This document shows, piece by piece, positions 16,276-25,456 of a stretch of DNA of 64,000 bases. A program made the translations under genes and the position numbers. The stretch covers positions 62,001-126,000 of the forward strand of contig CBDDLA010000001.1 of assembly GCA_965230485.1 (NCBI GenBank), given 5' to 3'. The stretch's first letter is position 1, and each line of letters opens with the position of its first letter. The notes under the pieces are model-generated. The model was not told the DNA's origin, ran no database searches, and was given only the letters and a program-made list of their open reading frames with translations. Source of the stretch: Putridiphycobacter sp965230485. GTDB lineage: Bacteria; Bacteroidota; Bacteroidia; Flavobacteriales_D; Crocinitomicaceae.

Positions 16276-18909
16276 ATGGAGATTAGAGAAATCAGAGCAA
16301 TGAGAGGACCAAATTATTGGTCGGTTAGACGTCATAAATTAATTGTGATGGTTCTTGATTTGGAGGAGATGGAGGAAAGACCATCAAATAAAATTGATGG
16401 TTTTTTAGATCGACTTAAAGCTATGTTTCCTACAATGTATGAACACCGCTGTTCTAAAGGTGTTGCGGGTGGTTTTTTCTCAAGGGTAGAAGAGGGAACT
16501 TGGATGGGGCATATAATTGAACATATTGCATTAGAAATCCAAACGCTAGCTGGAATGGATGTTGGTTTTGGACGAACCAGAGGCTATGGTGAAAAGGGGG
16601 TTTATAATGTTGTTTTTGCTTATATGGAAGAAAGCGTTGGGCGCTACGCAGCTAAAGTTTCCGTTCGAATTTGTGAAGCGCTAATAGCAGGTAAACCCTA
16701 TGATCTTGAAGAGGATATTCAAACCATGCGTGAGCTCAGAGAAGAGTCGCGTTTAGGTCCTAGTACCGGATCAATAGTTGAAGAGGCAGAAGCAAGAGGT
16801 ATTCCGTGGATTCGATTAAATAAGTATTCTTTGTGTCAACTGGGTTATGGAGCCAATCAAAAAAGAATTCAGGCTACAGTTACAAGTGAAACCAGTAGCA
16901 TAGGTGTTGAATTGGCCTGTGATAAGGAAGATACCAAATATTTATTAGAACAATCAGAGGTACCGGTGCCAAAAGGTGAAATTATTAGAAGAGAAAGAAG
17001 TTTAGAGGAAACGTGTAAATATGTTGGTTTTCCTCTCGTCATAAAGCCAATTGATGGCAACCATGGAAGGGGCATTACTGTTGATATAAATAATTATGAT
17101 GATGCTTTAGTTGCTTTTAGAGCGGCTAAAGAGGTATCAAATGCAATTATCGTTGAAAAATTTATAACAGGTTCAGATTATAGACTATTAGTGATTGATA
17201 ATGTTTTGGTTGCAGCCGCACTGCGTACACCTGCCCACGTAATTGGTAATGGTAAGTCGACTGTTCAAGAACTAGTTGATGAGGTCAATGCTGACCCGAG
17301 AAGAGGATATGGCCATGAAAATGTTTTGACCCAAATAACGATTAACGATTTAACACTGAGTATTCTTAAAGATGCTGGTTATACTGTCGATTCAGTTATA
17401 CCTGATGGGGAAACACTGATCTTGAAAGATACTGCTAACCTTTCTACTGGCGGAACTGCGGAAGATGTAACAGATATTGTTCATCCAGCCAATGTATCTA
17501 TGGTAGAGCGCATATCTAAAATAATAGATTTGGATATTTGCGGTGTAGATATCATGACGTCAGATATTACAAAACCATTAGAAGAAACAGGAGGAGCAGT
17601 TTTAGAAGTCAATGCAGGTCCAGGTTTTAGAATGCACCTTGCGCCAACCAAAGGACTGCCAAGAAATGTAGCCGGTCATGTAATAGATAAGCTATTTCCA
17701 AAAGGAGAGAATGGTAGAATTCCAATTATTGCTGTATCTGGTACCAACGGAAAAACCACTACAACAAGGTTGACTTCCCACATCATGAAAATGAAAGGCT
17801 ATAGGGTTGGTTATACAACTACTGATGGCGTCTATATTCAAAATCGATTATTAATGAAAGGAGATTGTACTGGTCCTGCAAGCGCAGAATTTGTACTAAA
17901 GGATCCAACAGTAAATTTAGCAGTTCTAGAATCTGCCAGAGGTGGTTTACTCAGAGCTGGCTTAGGGTTTAAGAAGTGTGATATTGCTATTGTTACAAAT
18001 GTAGCAGCCGATCATTTAGGATTAAAAGGCATTCATACCATTGAACAATTGGCTAAAGTTAAAGCAGTAGTTCCAGAAACTGTTTTACCAAACGGTTATG
18101 CCATTTTAAATGCAGACGACGACTTAGTTTATGAAATGAGGCGTAATGTATCCTGTAATGTTGCACTATTTTCATTGGATGAGAATAATCCTAGAATCAA
18201 AGCAATGCAAAGGATGGGCGGGATTACTGGTGTGTACGAAAATGGATACGTTACTATTTGCAGAGGTAAATGGAAAATGAGAGTCATGGATGTAAAGGAC
18301 ATTCCAGTAACTTTTGGTGGAAAGGCAGAATTTATGATTCAGAATGTACTTGGTGCAATTCTGGCTGCCCATATACAAGGCGTAAGCATAGAAGACATGA
18401 AAGCTGCACTTGAAACTTTTGTACCCTCTGCGGCTCAAACACCGGGTAGACTCAACTTATTTGAATTCAAACACTTTAAAGTTTTGCTGGACTATGCGCA
18501 CAACCCTGCAGGTATGCGTGCTTTGAGAAAACTAACCGACAATATGGAAGCTACCCTCAAAGTAGGGATTATTGCAGGTTTAGGCGATAGAAGAACTGAG
18601 GATAATAATGAAGTGGGTAAAGTGGCAGCTGAAATGTTTGACGAAATTATTATTCGACAAGATAAAAGACTGAGAGGAAAAACGGAGGATGAGCTCATCA
18701 AAATGCTGCATGACGGCATCAAAATGCATGATCCTGATAAGAAAGTTACCATTATTCCTTCTGAAAGGGATGCCATTATTTATGCTGTAGAAAATGCCAT
18801 TGAAGGGTCTTTAATTGTTTTAAGTAGTGATGTAATTCCTGATGCACTTGACTTGGTTAAGGAACTTAAAGAAAAAGAGATGAGCGGTGAATTATTTATT
18901 ACTAACTGA
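16276..18909 (+). CDS. cphA: Cyanophycin synthetase
   Basis: An 877-residue protein, full length for CphA1. The N-terminal domain (about 1-160) includes HIIEH at 79-83. The ATP-grasp domain (about 215-475) has PLVIKPIDGNHGRGITVD and LEVNAGPGFRMH and adds Asp. The Mur-ligase-like domain (about 481-877) has the P-loop GTNGKTTT at 489-496, LESARGGLLRAGLGF and DYAHNPAG, and adds Arg to the Asp side chain. The reaction builds the storage polymer poly-Asp with Arg branches, using ATP. The HxxEH motif corresponds to the metallopeptidase-like primer-generating site described in the N domain of some CphA1 enzymes. The divergent cyanophycinase and adjacent isoaspartyl peptidase support the assignment. 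Confidence 0.95.
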   Translation: MEIREIRAMRGPNYWSVRRHKLIVMVLDLEEMEERPSNKIDGFLDRLKAMFPTMYEHRCSKGVAGGFFSRVEEGTWMGHIIEHIALEIQTLAGMDVGFGRTRGYGEKGVYNVVFAYMEESVGRYAAKVSVRICEALIAGKPYDLEEDIQTMRELREESRLGPSTGSIVEEAEARGIPWIRLNKYSLCQLGYGANQKRIQATVTSETSSIGVELACDKEDTKYLLEQSEVPVPKGEIIRRERSLEETCKYVGFPLVIKPIDGNHGRGITVDINNYDDALVAFRAAKEVSNAIIVEKFITGSDYRLLVIDNVLVAAALRTPAHVIGNGKSTVQELVDEVNADPRRGYGHENVLTQITINDLTLSILKDAGYTVDSVIPDGETLILKDTANLSTGGTAEDVTDIVHPANVSMVERISKIIDLDICGVDIMTSDITKPLEETGGAVLEVNAGPGFRMHLAPTKGLPRNVAGHVIDKLFPKGENGRIPIIAVSGTNGKTTTTRLTSHIMKMKGYRVGYTTTDGVYIQNRLLMKGDCTGPASAEFVLKDPTVNLAVLESARGGLLRAGLGFKKCDIAIVTNVAADHLGLKGIHTIEQLAKVKAVVPETVLPNGYAILNADDDLVYEMRRNVSCNVALFSLDENNPRIKAMQRMGGITGVYENGYVTICRGKWKMRVMDVKDIPVTFGGKAEFMIQNVLGAILAAHIQGVSIEDMKAALETFVPSAAQTPGRLNLFEFKHFKVLLDYAHNPAGMRALRKLTDNMEATLKVGIIAGLGDRRTEDNNEVGKVAAEMFDEIIIRQDKRLRGKTEDELIKMLHDGIKMHDPDKKVTIIPSERDAIIYAVENAIEGSLIVLSSDVIPDALDLVKELKEKEMSGELFITN

Positions 18910-18952
18910 TTAATCATTCCGGTTATTGTTTAGATTATATTGAAAGATAATT

Positions 18953-21118
18953 ATGTTAAAAATTAAAATATTTGGAAGCTTATTGATGCTTTGTTTAACT
19001 TCTTCTGCGCAATCCAATATATCTCAAAATTGTAAATCTGACCTTTTAGAAATTCAGAATTCACTTCTTGATTCTAAGGGAAAAATCAAAGAAATCGATA
19101 AGATTAAATATCCTATTAATAAGATTAGTGGATCAACGTACTTAAATTTATTATTTAAGGTAGATCAAGACTTTTTGAGGAGTGATGTTGAAGCAATTGG
19201 AGGAATTGTTTCAAGTCAATCTGGTGATATTCTAAGCATTAAATGGCCTGTGACTAAAATTGATAAATTATGGTTAATTCAAGGTGTAGAAGTGATTCAA
19301 TTAGCGCATAAAATTAGACCGTATTTAGCAAGGGCTAGAAAAGACACACGAGTTGATAGTGTTAATTTAGGGTTGGGTCTCAATTCTCCTTACACTGGAA
19401 AAGATGTTTTAATAGGAGTGACTGACTGGGGTTTTGATTATTCATCACCCAATTTTTATGATACGCTTCTACAAAATACTAGAATTTTATCAGCCTGGGA
19501 TCAATTTAAAACTTCAGGCCCTCACCCAGCAGGGTTTAATTATGGCACTGAATATAATACCCAATCCGAATTTATAGCAGCAGGTAGCGATACGGCCAAC
19601 ATATACTCTTATGGCACCCACGGTACACATGTTGCCGGCATAGCAGGTGGAAGTGGTGCTGGAACTGTAAATAGAGGAATGGCTTTTGAATCCCAATTTT
19701 TAATGGCTACTTTTTTAGTTGATGAAGGCGCGGTGCTTGATGCTTGGCTATGGATGTACGATAAATCTCAGTCGGAGGGTAAAAGGTTAGTCATTAATAT
19801 GAGTTGGGGGTTGTATCATACTGGAGCTTTAGATGGAACATCCCTATTGAGCCAGGCCTTAGATAACTATACTAATCAAGGGGTTGTTTTTGTGACCTCT
19901 GCAGGCAATAATGGAGATGAAAACTTTCACATTAAACATAACTTTGCTAGCGATACAATGCGTACACGTTTATTATTTTACACAGGATCTGTTCCTAATT
20001 TATGGGGCCAAAGCGTGCACGCATGGGGCGAACCTAACGAATCTTTTGATTGTAAATTAAAGGTTTTGAGTAACGCTAATACGGTTTTAGCTGAAACTGA
20101 CTGGTATTCAACTAGCACATTAATGAACTATATTGATTCTTTTATAGTTGTTGGCTCAGATTCTGTTTATTATAATTTATCAGCTGATGCCAGTTATCCA
20201 ACGAACAACCGTCCACAAATGAGATTGAGGGTTAAAAGACCATTAAATATTTATAGAGTAGTAATTGAAAGCACCAGCGCGACTGGAATTGTGCATTACT
20301 GGAATGTGACTGAATTAACGTCTGATGTTGGTAATTGGGGAATGCCTTTTGCAAGCTTAGGTGCCAATTATTCAGTTGGAGATGCTCAGTATAGTATTGG
20401 CGCTCCAGCTTGCACTGAAACGGTTATTTCTGTTGCGGCACATGCTTCGGAATATAATTCATTATCGGGTGCTTTGTTAGGTGGAACCTTGGCTAATTTT
20501 TCCAGTATTGGGCCATTAATTACCGAAAAAATTAAACCTGATATTTCTGCACCTGGTGTCGCAGTAACTTCTTCTATATCCTCGTATACCGATAATAGTT
20601 TTAATCAGTTGACTTCTGTTTCCTTTGGAGGAAGGACCTATCCATTTGCAAAATTTAGTGGTACTTCAATGTCAGGTCCTGCAGTAGCAGGAATTGCTGC
20701 ATTAATTTTAGAAGCAAATCCCAACTTATCAGCTATTCAAGTCAAGCAAATTATTCAACAAACAGCAAGGGAGGACAATCATACTGGTGATATAGGTATG
20801 TTGGGTGATGTTGAATGGGGGTATGGGAAAGTAAACGCTTTTAGAGCGGTTAAGCGAGCCATTAACACTGTGGGCGTTTTGACTGTTAAAAAACCGTTGG
20901 AATGGAAAATGTATCCCAATCCCTCACATGGAGTTATAAATTTTGAATCCTTACCAGAAAATGTAAAGTCGATTCAAATTTTTAACTTGAATGGACAATT
21001 GTTAGACCAATTTCAGCCTAGTAGTAGAGTAGAAATTCAAAATTTGGTCAATGGATTCTATGTCGTGAGACTACAATTAGAAGATTCTACTGAACAGCAA
21101 GTTTTAGTCATTGAATAA
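18953..21118 (+). CDS. T9SS-secreted subtilisin-like (S8) serine protease
   Basis: A 721-residue protein with a signal peptide ending SSAQ (residue 20). The S8 catalytic triad is complete: Asp158 in GVTDWGFDY, His223 in YGTHGTHVAG and Ser near 572 in FSGTSMSGPAVAG. An insert of about 150 residues lies between the oxyanion region (TSAGNNGDEN) and the Ser motif. The C-terminal ~75 residues form a T9SS sorting domain (MYPNPSHGVINFES, then FNLNGQLLDQF). It is expected to be an active extracellular or cell-surface protease. It starts 43 bp after cyanophycin synthetase, with no evident functional link. Confidence 0.9.
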   Translation: MLKIKIFGSLLMLCLTSSAQSNISQNCKSDLLEIQNSLLDSKGKIKEIDKIKYPINKISGSTYLNLLFKVDQDFLRSDVEAIGGIVSSQSGDILSIKWPVTKIDKLWLIQGVEVIQLAHKIRPYLARARKDTRVDSVNLGLGLNSPYTGKDVLIGVTDWGFDYSSPNFYDTLLQNTRILSAWDQFKTSGPHPAGFNYGTEYNTQSEFIAAGSDTANIYSYGTHGTHVAGIAGGSGAGTVNRGMAFESQFLMATFLVDEGAVLDAWLWMYDKSQSEGKRLVINMSWGLYHTGALDGTSLLSQALDNYTNQGVVFVTSAGNNGDENFHIKHNFASDTMRTRLLFYTGSVPNLWGQSVHAWGEPNESFDCKLKVLSNANTVLAETDWYSTSTLMNYIDSFIVVGSDSVYYNLSADASYPTNNRPQMRLRVKRPLNIYRVVIESTSATGIVHYWNVTELTSDVGNWGMPFASLGANYSVGDAQYSIGAPACTETVISVAAHASEYNSLSGALLGGTLANFSSIGPLITEKIKPDISAPGVAVTSSISSYTDNSFNQLTSVSFGGRTYPFAKFSGTSMSGPAVAGIAALILEANPNLSAIQVKQIIQQTAREDNHTGDIGMLGDVEWGYGKVNAFRAVKRAINTVGVLTVKKPLEWKMYPNPSHGVINFESLPENVKSIQIFNLNGQLLDQFQPSSRVEIQNLVNGFYVVRLQLEDSTEQQVLVIE

Positions 21119-21159
21119 TGTTGTCAGGGTTTTAAATGTCTTCAGACTAAATAAATGTA

Positions 21160-21837
21160 ATGGTAGATTTAAATCAAAGCTCTGAGGCATTATTATTGTC
21201 GGTGAAATTGAGTCACTCCACTGAAGATGAGCTGCATAAACTGGCTAATTTAAATCCACTAAATTTTAAATCTTTAAAAACTGATGATGAAATAATTGCA
21301 TTTTGGATCAATATTTACAATGCATTTTATCAGATATTAGCTGAACAATACCCTAACGCTGGAAAGAAAATTTTTAGCTTAAAAAGAATAAACCTCGCCA
21401 ATCAGAGCTATAGTTTGGATGATATAGAACATGGCATTTTAAGAATGGGAAAGCATAAATATAGCCTCGGCTTCTTAAATTCTATTGGAAAGTATTGGAG
21501 AGTGAAGAAGTATCGTCCTACAAAACTAGATTTTAGGATTCATTTTGCTTTGAATTGTGGCGCTGTCAGTTGCCCACCAATTGCGTTTTATTCTGCCATG
21601 GGCTTATATGAAGAATTGGATCAGGCTACTATCAGTTTTTTAGAGTCAGAGATAATTATAGATGATGCATCTAAAACAGTTACACTTTCCCGTCTTTTTT
21701 TGTGGTTTTATAATGACTTTGGAAGAAAAAAAGGCATTAGATACATCATAAGAAGGTATCTGAACAAAAAAATTAAAGGTTATCAGTATAAATTTGCAGA
21801 TTATAATTGGACAACATCACTTCAGAATTTTAAATAA
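21160..21837 (+). CDS. DUF547 protein
   Basis: A 225-residue protein with the DUF547 core: FWINIYNAFYQILAEQYPNA, then HGILR, FRIHFALNCGAVSCPPIAFYS and a C-terminal FLWFYNDFG. The conserved Cys in NCGAVSCPP and nearby His suggest a possible catalytic or metal site, but the activity of this family is not established. No signal peptide is apparent. It converges on the biotin operon with a 14-bp gap. Confidence 0.8.
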   Translation: MVDLNQSSEALLLSVKLSHSTEDELHKLANLNPLNFKSLKTDDEIIAFWINIYNAFYQILAEQYPNAGKKIFSLKRINLANQSYSLDDIEHGILRMGKHKYSLGFLNSIGKYWRVKKYRPTKLDFRIHFALNCGAVSCPPIAFYSAMGLYEELDQATISFLESEIIIDDASKTVTLSRLFLWFYNDFGRKKGIRYIIRRYLNKKIKGYQYKFADYNWTTSLQNFK

Positions 21838-21851
21838 CAAGTCATTAATAT

Positions 21852-22469
21852 TCAATTCATTTGAGCGACTTCGTGAGATAATTGTGACTCCCATGCTGAG
21901 TAAAATTTATGTTCTAATTCTCTAGCTTTTTTTGCTTTCTCTTCCCATTTATCAAAATACTTAGCCATTTGTTTATTCATTTCTTCTAAATGACCTATTT
22001 CTTCAGCAATAATTAACCTGACACTAATGTTGCTTCCTGCCTCTTTTAGGGCCTTAGCATAAATTGGATACAGTTCATCCGCTCTTTCTTCAATTGCATA
22101 AGTGGTCAATAAATAACTGCCATATCTTAACTTATCCTGCGGAAAATTGCATTCATTTTTCAAATAGTCTGAAATAGAATGGTCAAGTCTATCTAAATAT
22201 TGATAGCTTGCCATAGGCGCTAGAATATCTTTTAGAGAATATGAGTCATACCCTGAAGGAACTAATTTTTTGATTTGAGTTTTAAGAAAATAAGCATGCC
22301 TTGCTTCTTCAGAGGCATGCTTTAAAACTGAGACGGTAACATCTATTTTATGCTCACAAGCTGAGATTTTTCTCGAACCTGTATTTTCCATCATAGAAAG
22401 GGTATTGAGCCATTTAGCATGAACATCTTTATTGCTAACTATTTTAGTAATGATTTTATCTATTTTCAT
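21852..22469 (-). CDS. Ferritin-like diiron protein at the end of the biotin operon
   Basis: The ATG at 22469 is preferred over an in-frame TTG at 22478, giving 205 residues. The helical protein carries a ferritin-like iron ligand set. In numbering from the ATG these are Glu28 (MMEN), Glu55-x-x-His58 in EEARH, Glu127/128 (AIEERADEL) and Glu157-x-x-His160 in EEIGH. This is the E, ExxH, E, ExxH pattern of carboxylate-bridged diiron bundles. It begins 15 bp after bioA and is co-directional with the whole bio operon. No name was recognised and it matches none of BioC, BioG, BioH, BioI, BioW, BioZ or BioV. Its position suggests an oxidative step in biotin or pimelate supply, which is inference. 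Confidence 0.75.
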   Translation of the reverse strand: MKIDKIITKIVSNKDVHAKWLNTLSMMENTGSRKISACEHKIDVTVSVLKHASEEARHAYFLKTQIKKLVPSGYDSYSLKDILAPMASYQYLDRLDHSISDYLKNECNFPQDKLRYGSYLLTTYAIEERADELYPIYAKALKEAGSNISVRLIIAEEIGHLEEMNKQMAKYFDKWEEKAKKARELEHKFYSAWESQLSHEVAQMN

Positions 22470-22484
22470 GAGTTGCAAAAATAA

Positions 22485-23789
22485 TTAATAGTTAATAAAA
22501 CAGTCTGGATTTTTTGCCAATTCTTTTATGGAATTAATCAGTTGAACTAGCTCCTCAGGTTTTATAATAAAAGGTGGCATGATGTACACCAAATTTCTAA
22601 AAGGTCTGATCCAAACTCCTTTTTTAACAAACAATTTTTGTGCGGCCGCTACATTTATGTTTTGGTTAAATTCGACAATACCAATTGCACCAAGTATTCT
22701 AATATCTGTTGAATTCGGGATTGAATGCAAGTGTTCCTTTAAAACAGATTCGATCATTTCAACCTGGTGTTCCCAGCCTTCTTTCTCAAGTAGCTTTATG
22801 CTAGAAAGTGATACTGCACAAGCTAATGGATTAGCCATAAAAGTAGGGCCGTGCATAAATACGTATGGTGGATTAGCACAAATCGTATGCGCTATTTGTT
22901 TTGTGCTGATAGTGGCAGCAAAACTCATATATCCTCCTGATAGTGCCTTGCCTAAACACATAATATCTGGGGTTACATTGGCTTGTTCACAAGCAAATAG
23001 AGTCCCTGTTCTGCCAAACCCTGTTGCAATTTCATCTGCTATAAATAAGACGTCATTTTCAACACATAGTTGCTTAATTTTTGTTAAGTATACTGGGTTA
23101 TAAATTCTCATACCTCCTGCATTTTGGACAACAGGCTCAATAATAAACGCAGCCAAATTATCTGCATTTTCCTCAATTAAATGTCTGTATTCATTTATGA
23201 TATTATCGTTAATTGCTGTATCAATTCCCATTGGAAAGGCGGGCCCAAAGATATGTTGCGGAATAAAATCTTTGAACAAATGATGCATACCGTTTATTGG
23301 GTCACAAACACTCATGGCACCAGTTGTATCTCCGTGGTATCCAAACCGAGCTGTTAAAAACTTTGATTTAGCAACCTTGCCCTGTGAAGCAAAGTACTGC
23401 AATGCCATTTTCATACCTACTTCTACAGATACCGAACCACTATCACTAAAGAAGACATTATGCAGCCCTTGAGGAACAATAGATAGTAATTTTTGGGTTA
23501 GTAATGTGGCGGGTTGGTGAGAAAACCCTCCAAACATCACATGCGCCATATTACCAAGTTGTTTATTTATGGCCTCATTTAGGGTAGGATGATTGTAACC
23601 ATGAAGACAGGCCCACCAGCTAGAAGTTCCGTCTATTAACTCTTTACCATCAGAAAGTTTTATGTTGACACCTTGAGCCGACTTTACTTCATATGCAGGA
23701 AGCGGCTCTTTTAAAGAAGTATAAGGATGCCAAATATGATTTTTTTCAAACGATTCGTCATTAAATTCTATTGGCGAGTTCTCTTGCAT
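22485..23789 (-). CDS. bioA: Adenosylmethionine-8-amino-7-oxononanoate aminotransferase
   Basis: A 434-residue PLP class III aminotransferase of normal length. Key features are HIWHPYTS at 18-25, SSWWACLHGYNHP, the ADEIATGFGRTG motif around 251-262 and the PLP lysine in LGKALSGGY (Lys281). It makes 7,8-diaminopelargonate from KAPA with S-adenosylmethionine as amino donor, the third step of biotin ring assembly. The ATG at 23789 overlaps the end of bioD by 29 bp, indicating translational coupling. Confidence 0.95.
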   Translation of the reverse strand: MQENSPIEFNDESFEKNHIWHPYTSLKEPLPAYEVKSAQGVNIKLSDGKELIDGTSSWWACLHGYNHPTLNEAINKQLGNMAHVMFGGFSHQPATLLTQKLLSIVPQGLHNVFFSDSGSVSVEVGMKMALQYFASQGKVAKSKFLTARFGYHGDTTGAMSVCDPINGMHHLFKDFIPQHIFGPAFPMGIDTAINDNIINEYRHLIEENADNLAAFIIEPVVQNAGGMRIYNPVYLTKIKQLCVENDVLFIADEIATGFGRTGTLFACEQANVTPDIMCLGKALSGGYMSFAATISTKQIAHTICANPPYVFMHGPTFMANPLACAVSLSSIKLLEKEGWEHQVEMIESVLKEHLHSIPNSTDIRILGAIGIVEFNQNINVAAAQKLFVKKGVWIRPFRNLVYIMPPFIIKPEELVQLINSIKELAKNPDCFINY

Positions 23790-24381
23790 AATTGCTAATT
23801 ATTTCAGGGGTGATTTCTAATTCATGTTTCACTTCTAATAGGCACTTTGTTTGTGCATGTTTCATTATTATGTCAAATGTACTTTGAACTTTATCTCCAT
23901 TGAATATGATACCCAACAATTCGATTTTTCTTTTTTTTAAAGATTCAATACTCAATAGGGTATGGTTAATACTGCCTAAATAATACTGACTGACCAATAT
24001 GACCGGCAAATTATTTTCCGATAGGTAATCAATATAGAGTTCATTGTCATTAATAGGCACCATTAATCCTCCTGCCATTTCTATAATTAATTGATTATTT
24101 GTTTGTGGTAGGTTTAAACTACTGATGGTAATTTTTTTATTATCTCTACGCGCGGCTTCATGCGGGGAAACCGCAGATTTCAGATTATATTCAGAAGCGT
24201 GAAACTTAGAATTGTTATTAGAGACCAGTTTTTGTAACACCATGGTATCTGAATGACTTAATTCACCAGCTTGAATAGGTTTCCAGTAATCAGCTTGAAG
24301 TGCTTCACAAACAATTGCCGAACAAACTGTTTTACCAATTTCTGTTCCTATTCCAGATATGACTATGTTTTTATGCTTCAT
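23761..24381 (-). CDS. bioD: Dethiobiotin synthetase
   Basis: A 206-residue ATP-dependent enzyme with P-loop GIGTEIGKT at 10-18, the BioD signature, followed by YWKPIQAG (31-38) and MAGGLMVPI (about 104). It closes the ureido ring of dethiobiotin from diaminopelargonate and CO2. It overlaps bioF by 11 bp and bioA by 29 bp. Confidence 0.93.
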   Translation of the reverse strand: MKHKNIVISGIGTEIGKTVCSAIVCEALQADYWKPIQAGELSHSDTMVLQKLVSNNNSKFHASEYNLKSAVSPHEAARRDNKKITISSLNLPQTNNQLIIEMAGGLMVPINDNELYIDYLSENNLPVILVSQYYLGSINHTLLSIESLKKRKIELLGIIFNGDKVQSTFDIIMKHAQTKCLLEVKHELEITPEIISNYARELANRI

Positions 24382-25453
24382 TTTTTAGTTTTGAAAATAA
24401 CAGGTCTATTTGCTCTTTGGTATTATAAGCATGAATACAAAAACGAATTCTTTCTTTGCCTTCATTTACAGTAGGTTTTCTAATTGGGAGCACAGAGAAA
24501 CCTTGATTTTGAAGAAAATCAGCGAGTTTTATAACTTGATTATTTCCTGGGGTTATCATGGATTGTATCTGACTTTCAGAGTCAATCCAATTTAAATCAG
24601 TTGGGCGCTTTTCTTTCCAGTAATAAATTAATTCTAATAACTTATCCCTTTTCCCATTGCTATTTTGCATGAACTTATAGGATTGTTTGATACCATGAAT
24701 TTGATGCGGTGGTGGAGCAGTAGAGTAAATAAATGGTCGTGAAAAGTTGACAAGGTAATCTTTGATTTCTTTAGAACATAATATGGCTGCACCATGTGTG
24801 CCAAACGCTTTACCATAAGTTATAACTCGAATAAGTGAGTTGTTATTTTCTTTGGCCAATTCATTACCAAGTCCTCTTCCATTTTTTCCAAATATTCCTG
24901 CACTATGCGCTTCATCTAGCACTAAAATAGCATCATACTTGTTACAAATTTTTAGCATGTCAGGAACATTTACCATAGTTCCATCCATTGAAAAAACGCC
25001 TTCGGTGACTACAAATTTATTACCAGTGCTATTCTTTAATTTTACTTCTAAATCATGAAGGCTGTTGTGCTTGAATTTTATTCGTTTTGCATGAGATAAA
25101 ATAGCGCCATCAATTAAACTAGCATGGCAAAATTGATCCATTATAATTGTATCAGTTCTGCTAGCTATACAGCTCAATAAACCTAAGTTAGCATTATAAC
25201 CTGAATTAAAAATTAAAGCAGCTTCAGCATGATGAAAGTTTGAAACCAGTTTCTCTAAGGCTTCAATTTCAGAATAGTTTCCGCTTAGTAGCCTTGAACC
25301 AGTACTCCCATTTTTTCCCTCAAAATTGACGATTATTTCGGCTAAACCTAAATAGTCATTTGAAAGAAAGTCAATTTTTTCGGAAAGCTGAGGCAGATTT
25401 CTTAAAAGCCCTGTTGAAATTCTTTTATCGATTTCTGACCTAAAGTTTTTCAC
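24371..25453 (-). CDS. bioF: 8-Amino-7-oxononanoate synthase
   Basis: A 360-residue alpha-oxoamine synthase: SNDYLGLA at 31-38, GSTGSRLLSGNY, DEAHSAGIFG and the PLP lysine in TYGKAFGTHG (Lys215). It condenses a pimeloyl thioester with alanine. The start codon is GTG at 25453, 3 bp after the bioB stop. The protein is a little shorter than E. coli BioF but complete at both ends. Confidence 0.92.
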   Translation of the reverse strand: MKNFRSEIDKRISTGLLRNLPQLSEKIDFLSNDYLGLAEIIVNFEGKNGSTGSRLLSGNYSEIEALEKLVSNFHHAEAALIFNSGYNANLGLLSCIASRTDTIIMDQFCHASLIDGAILSHAKRIKFKHNSLHDLEVKLKNSTGNKFVVTEGVFSMDGTMVNVPDMLKICNKYDAILVLDEAHSAGIFGKNGRGLGNELAKENNNSLIRVITYGKAFGTHGAAILCSKEIKDYLVNFSRPFIYSTAPPPHQIHGIKQSYKFMQNSNGKRDKLLELIYYWKEKRPTDLNWIDSESQIQSMITPGNNQVIKLADFLQNQGFSVLPIRKPTVNEGKERIRFCIHAYNTKEQIDLLFSKLKNEA

Positions 25454-25456
25454 ACA

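Noticed and set aside
22579..23103. 174-residue plus-strand ORF opposite bioA
   Set aside because: It is an antisense shadow of a strongly conserved gene, has no ribosome binding site or family features, and is Cys/Ile-rich as expected for the complement of a coding strand.
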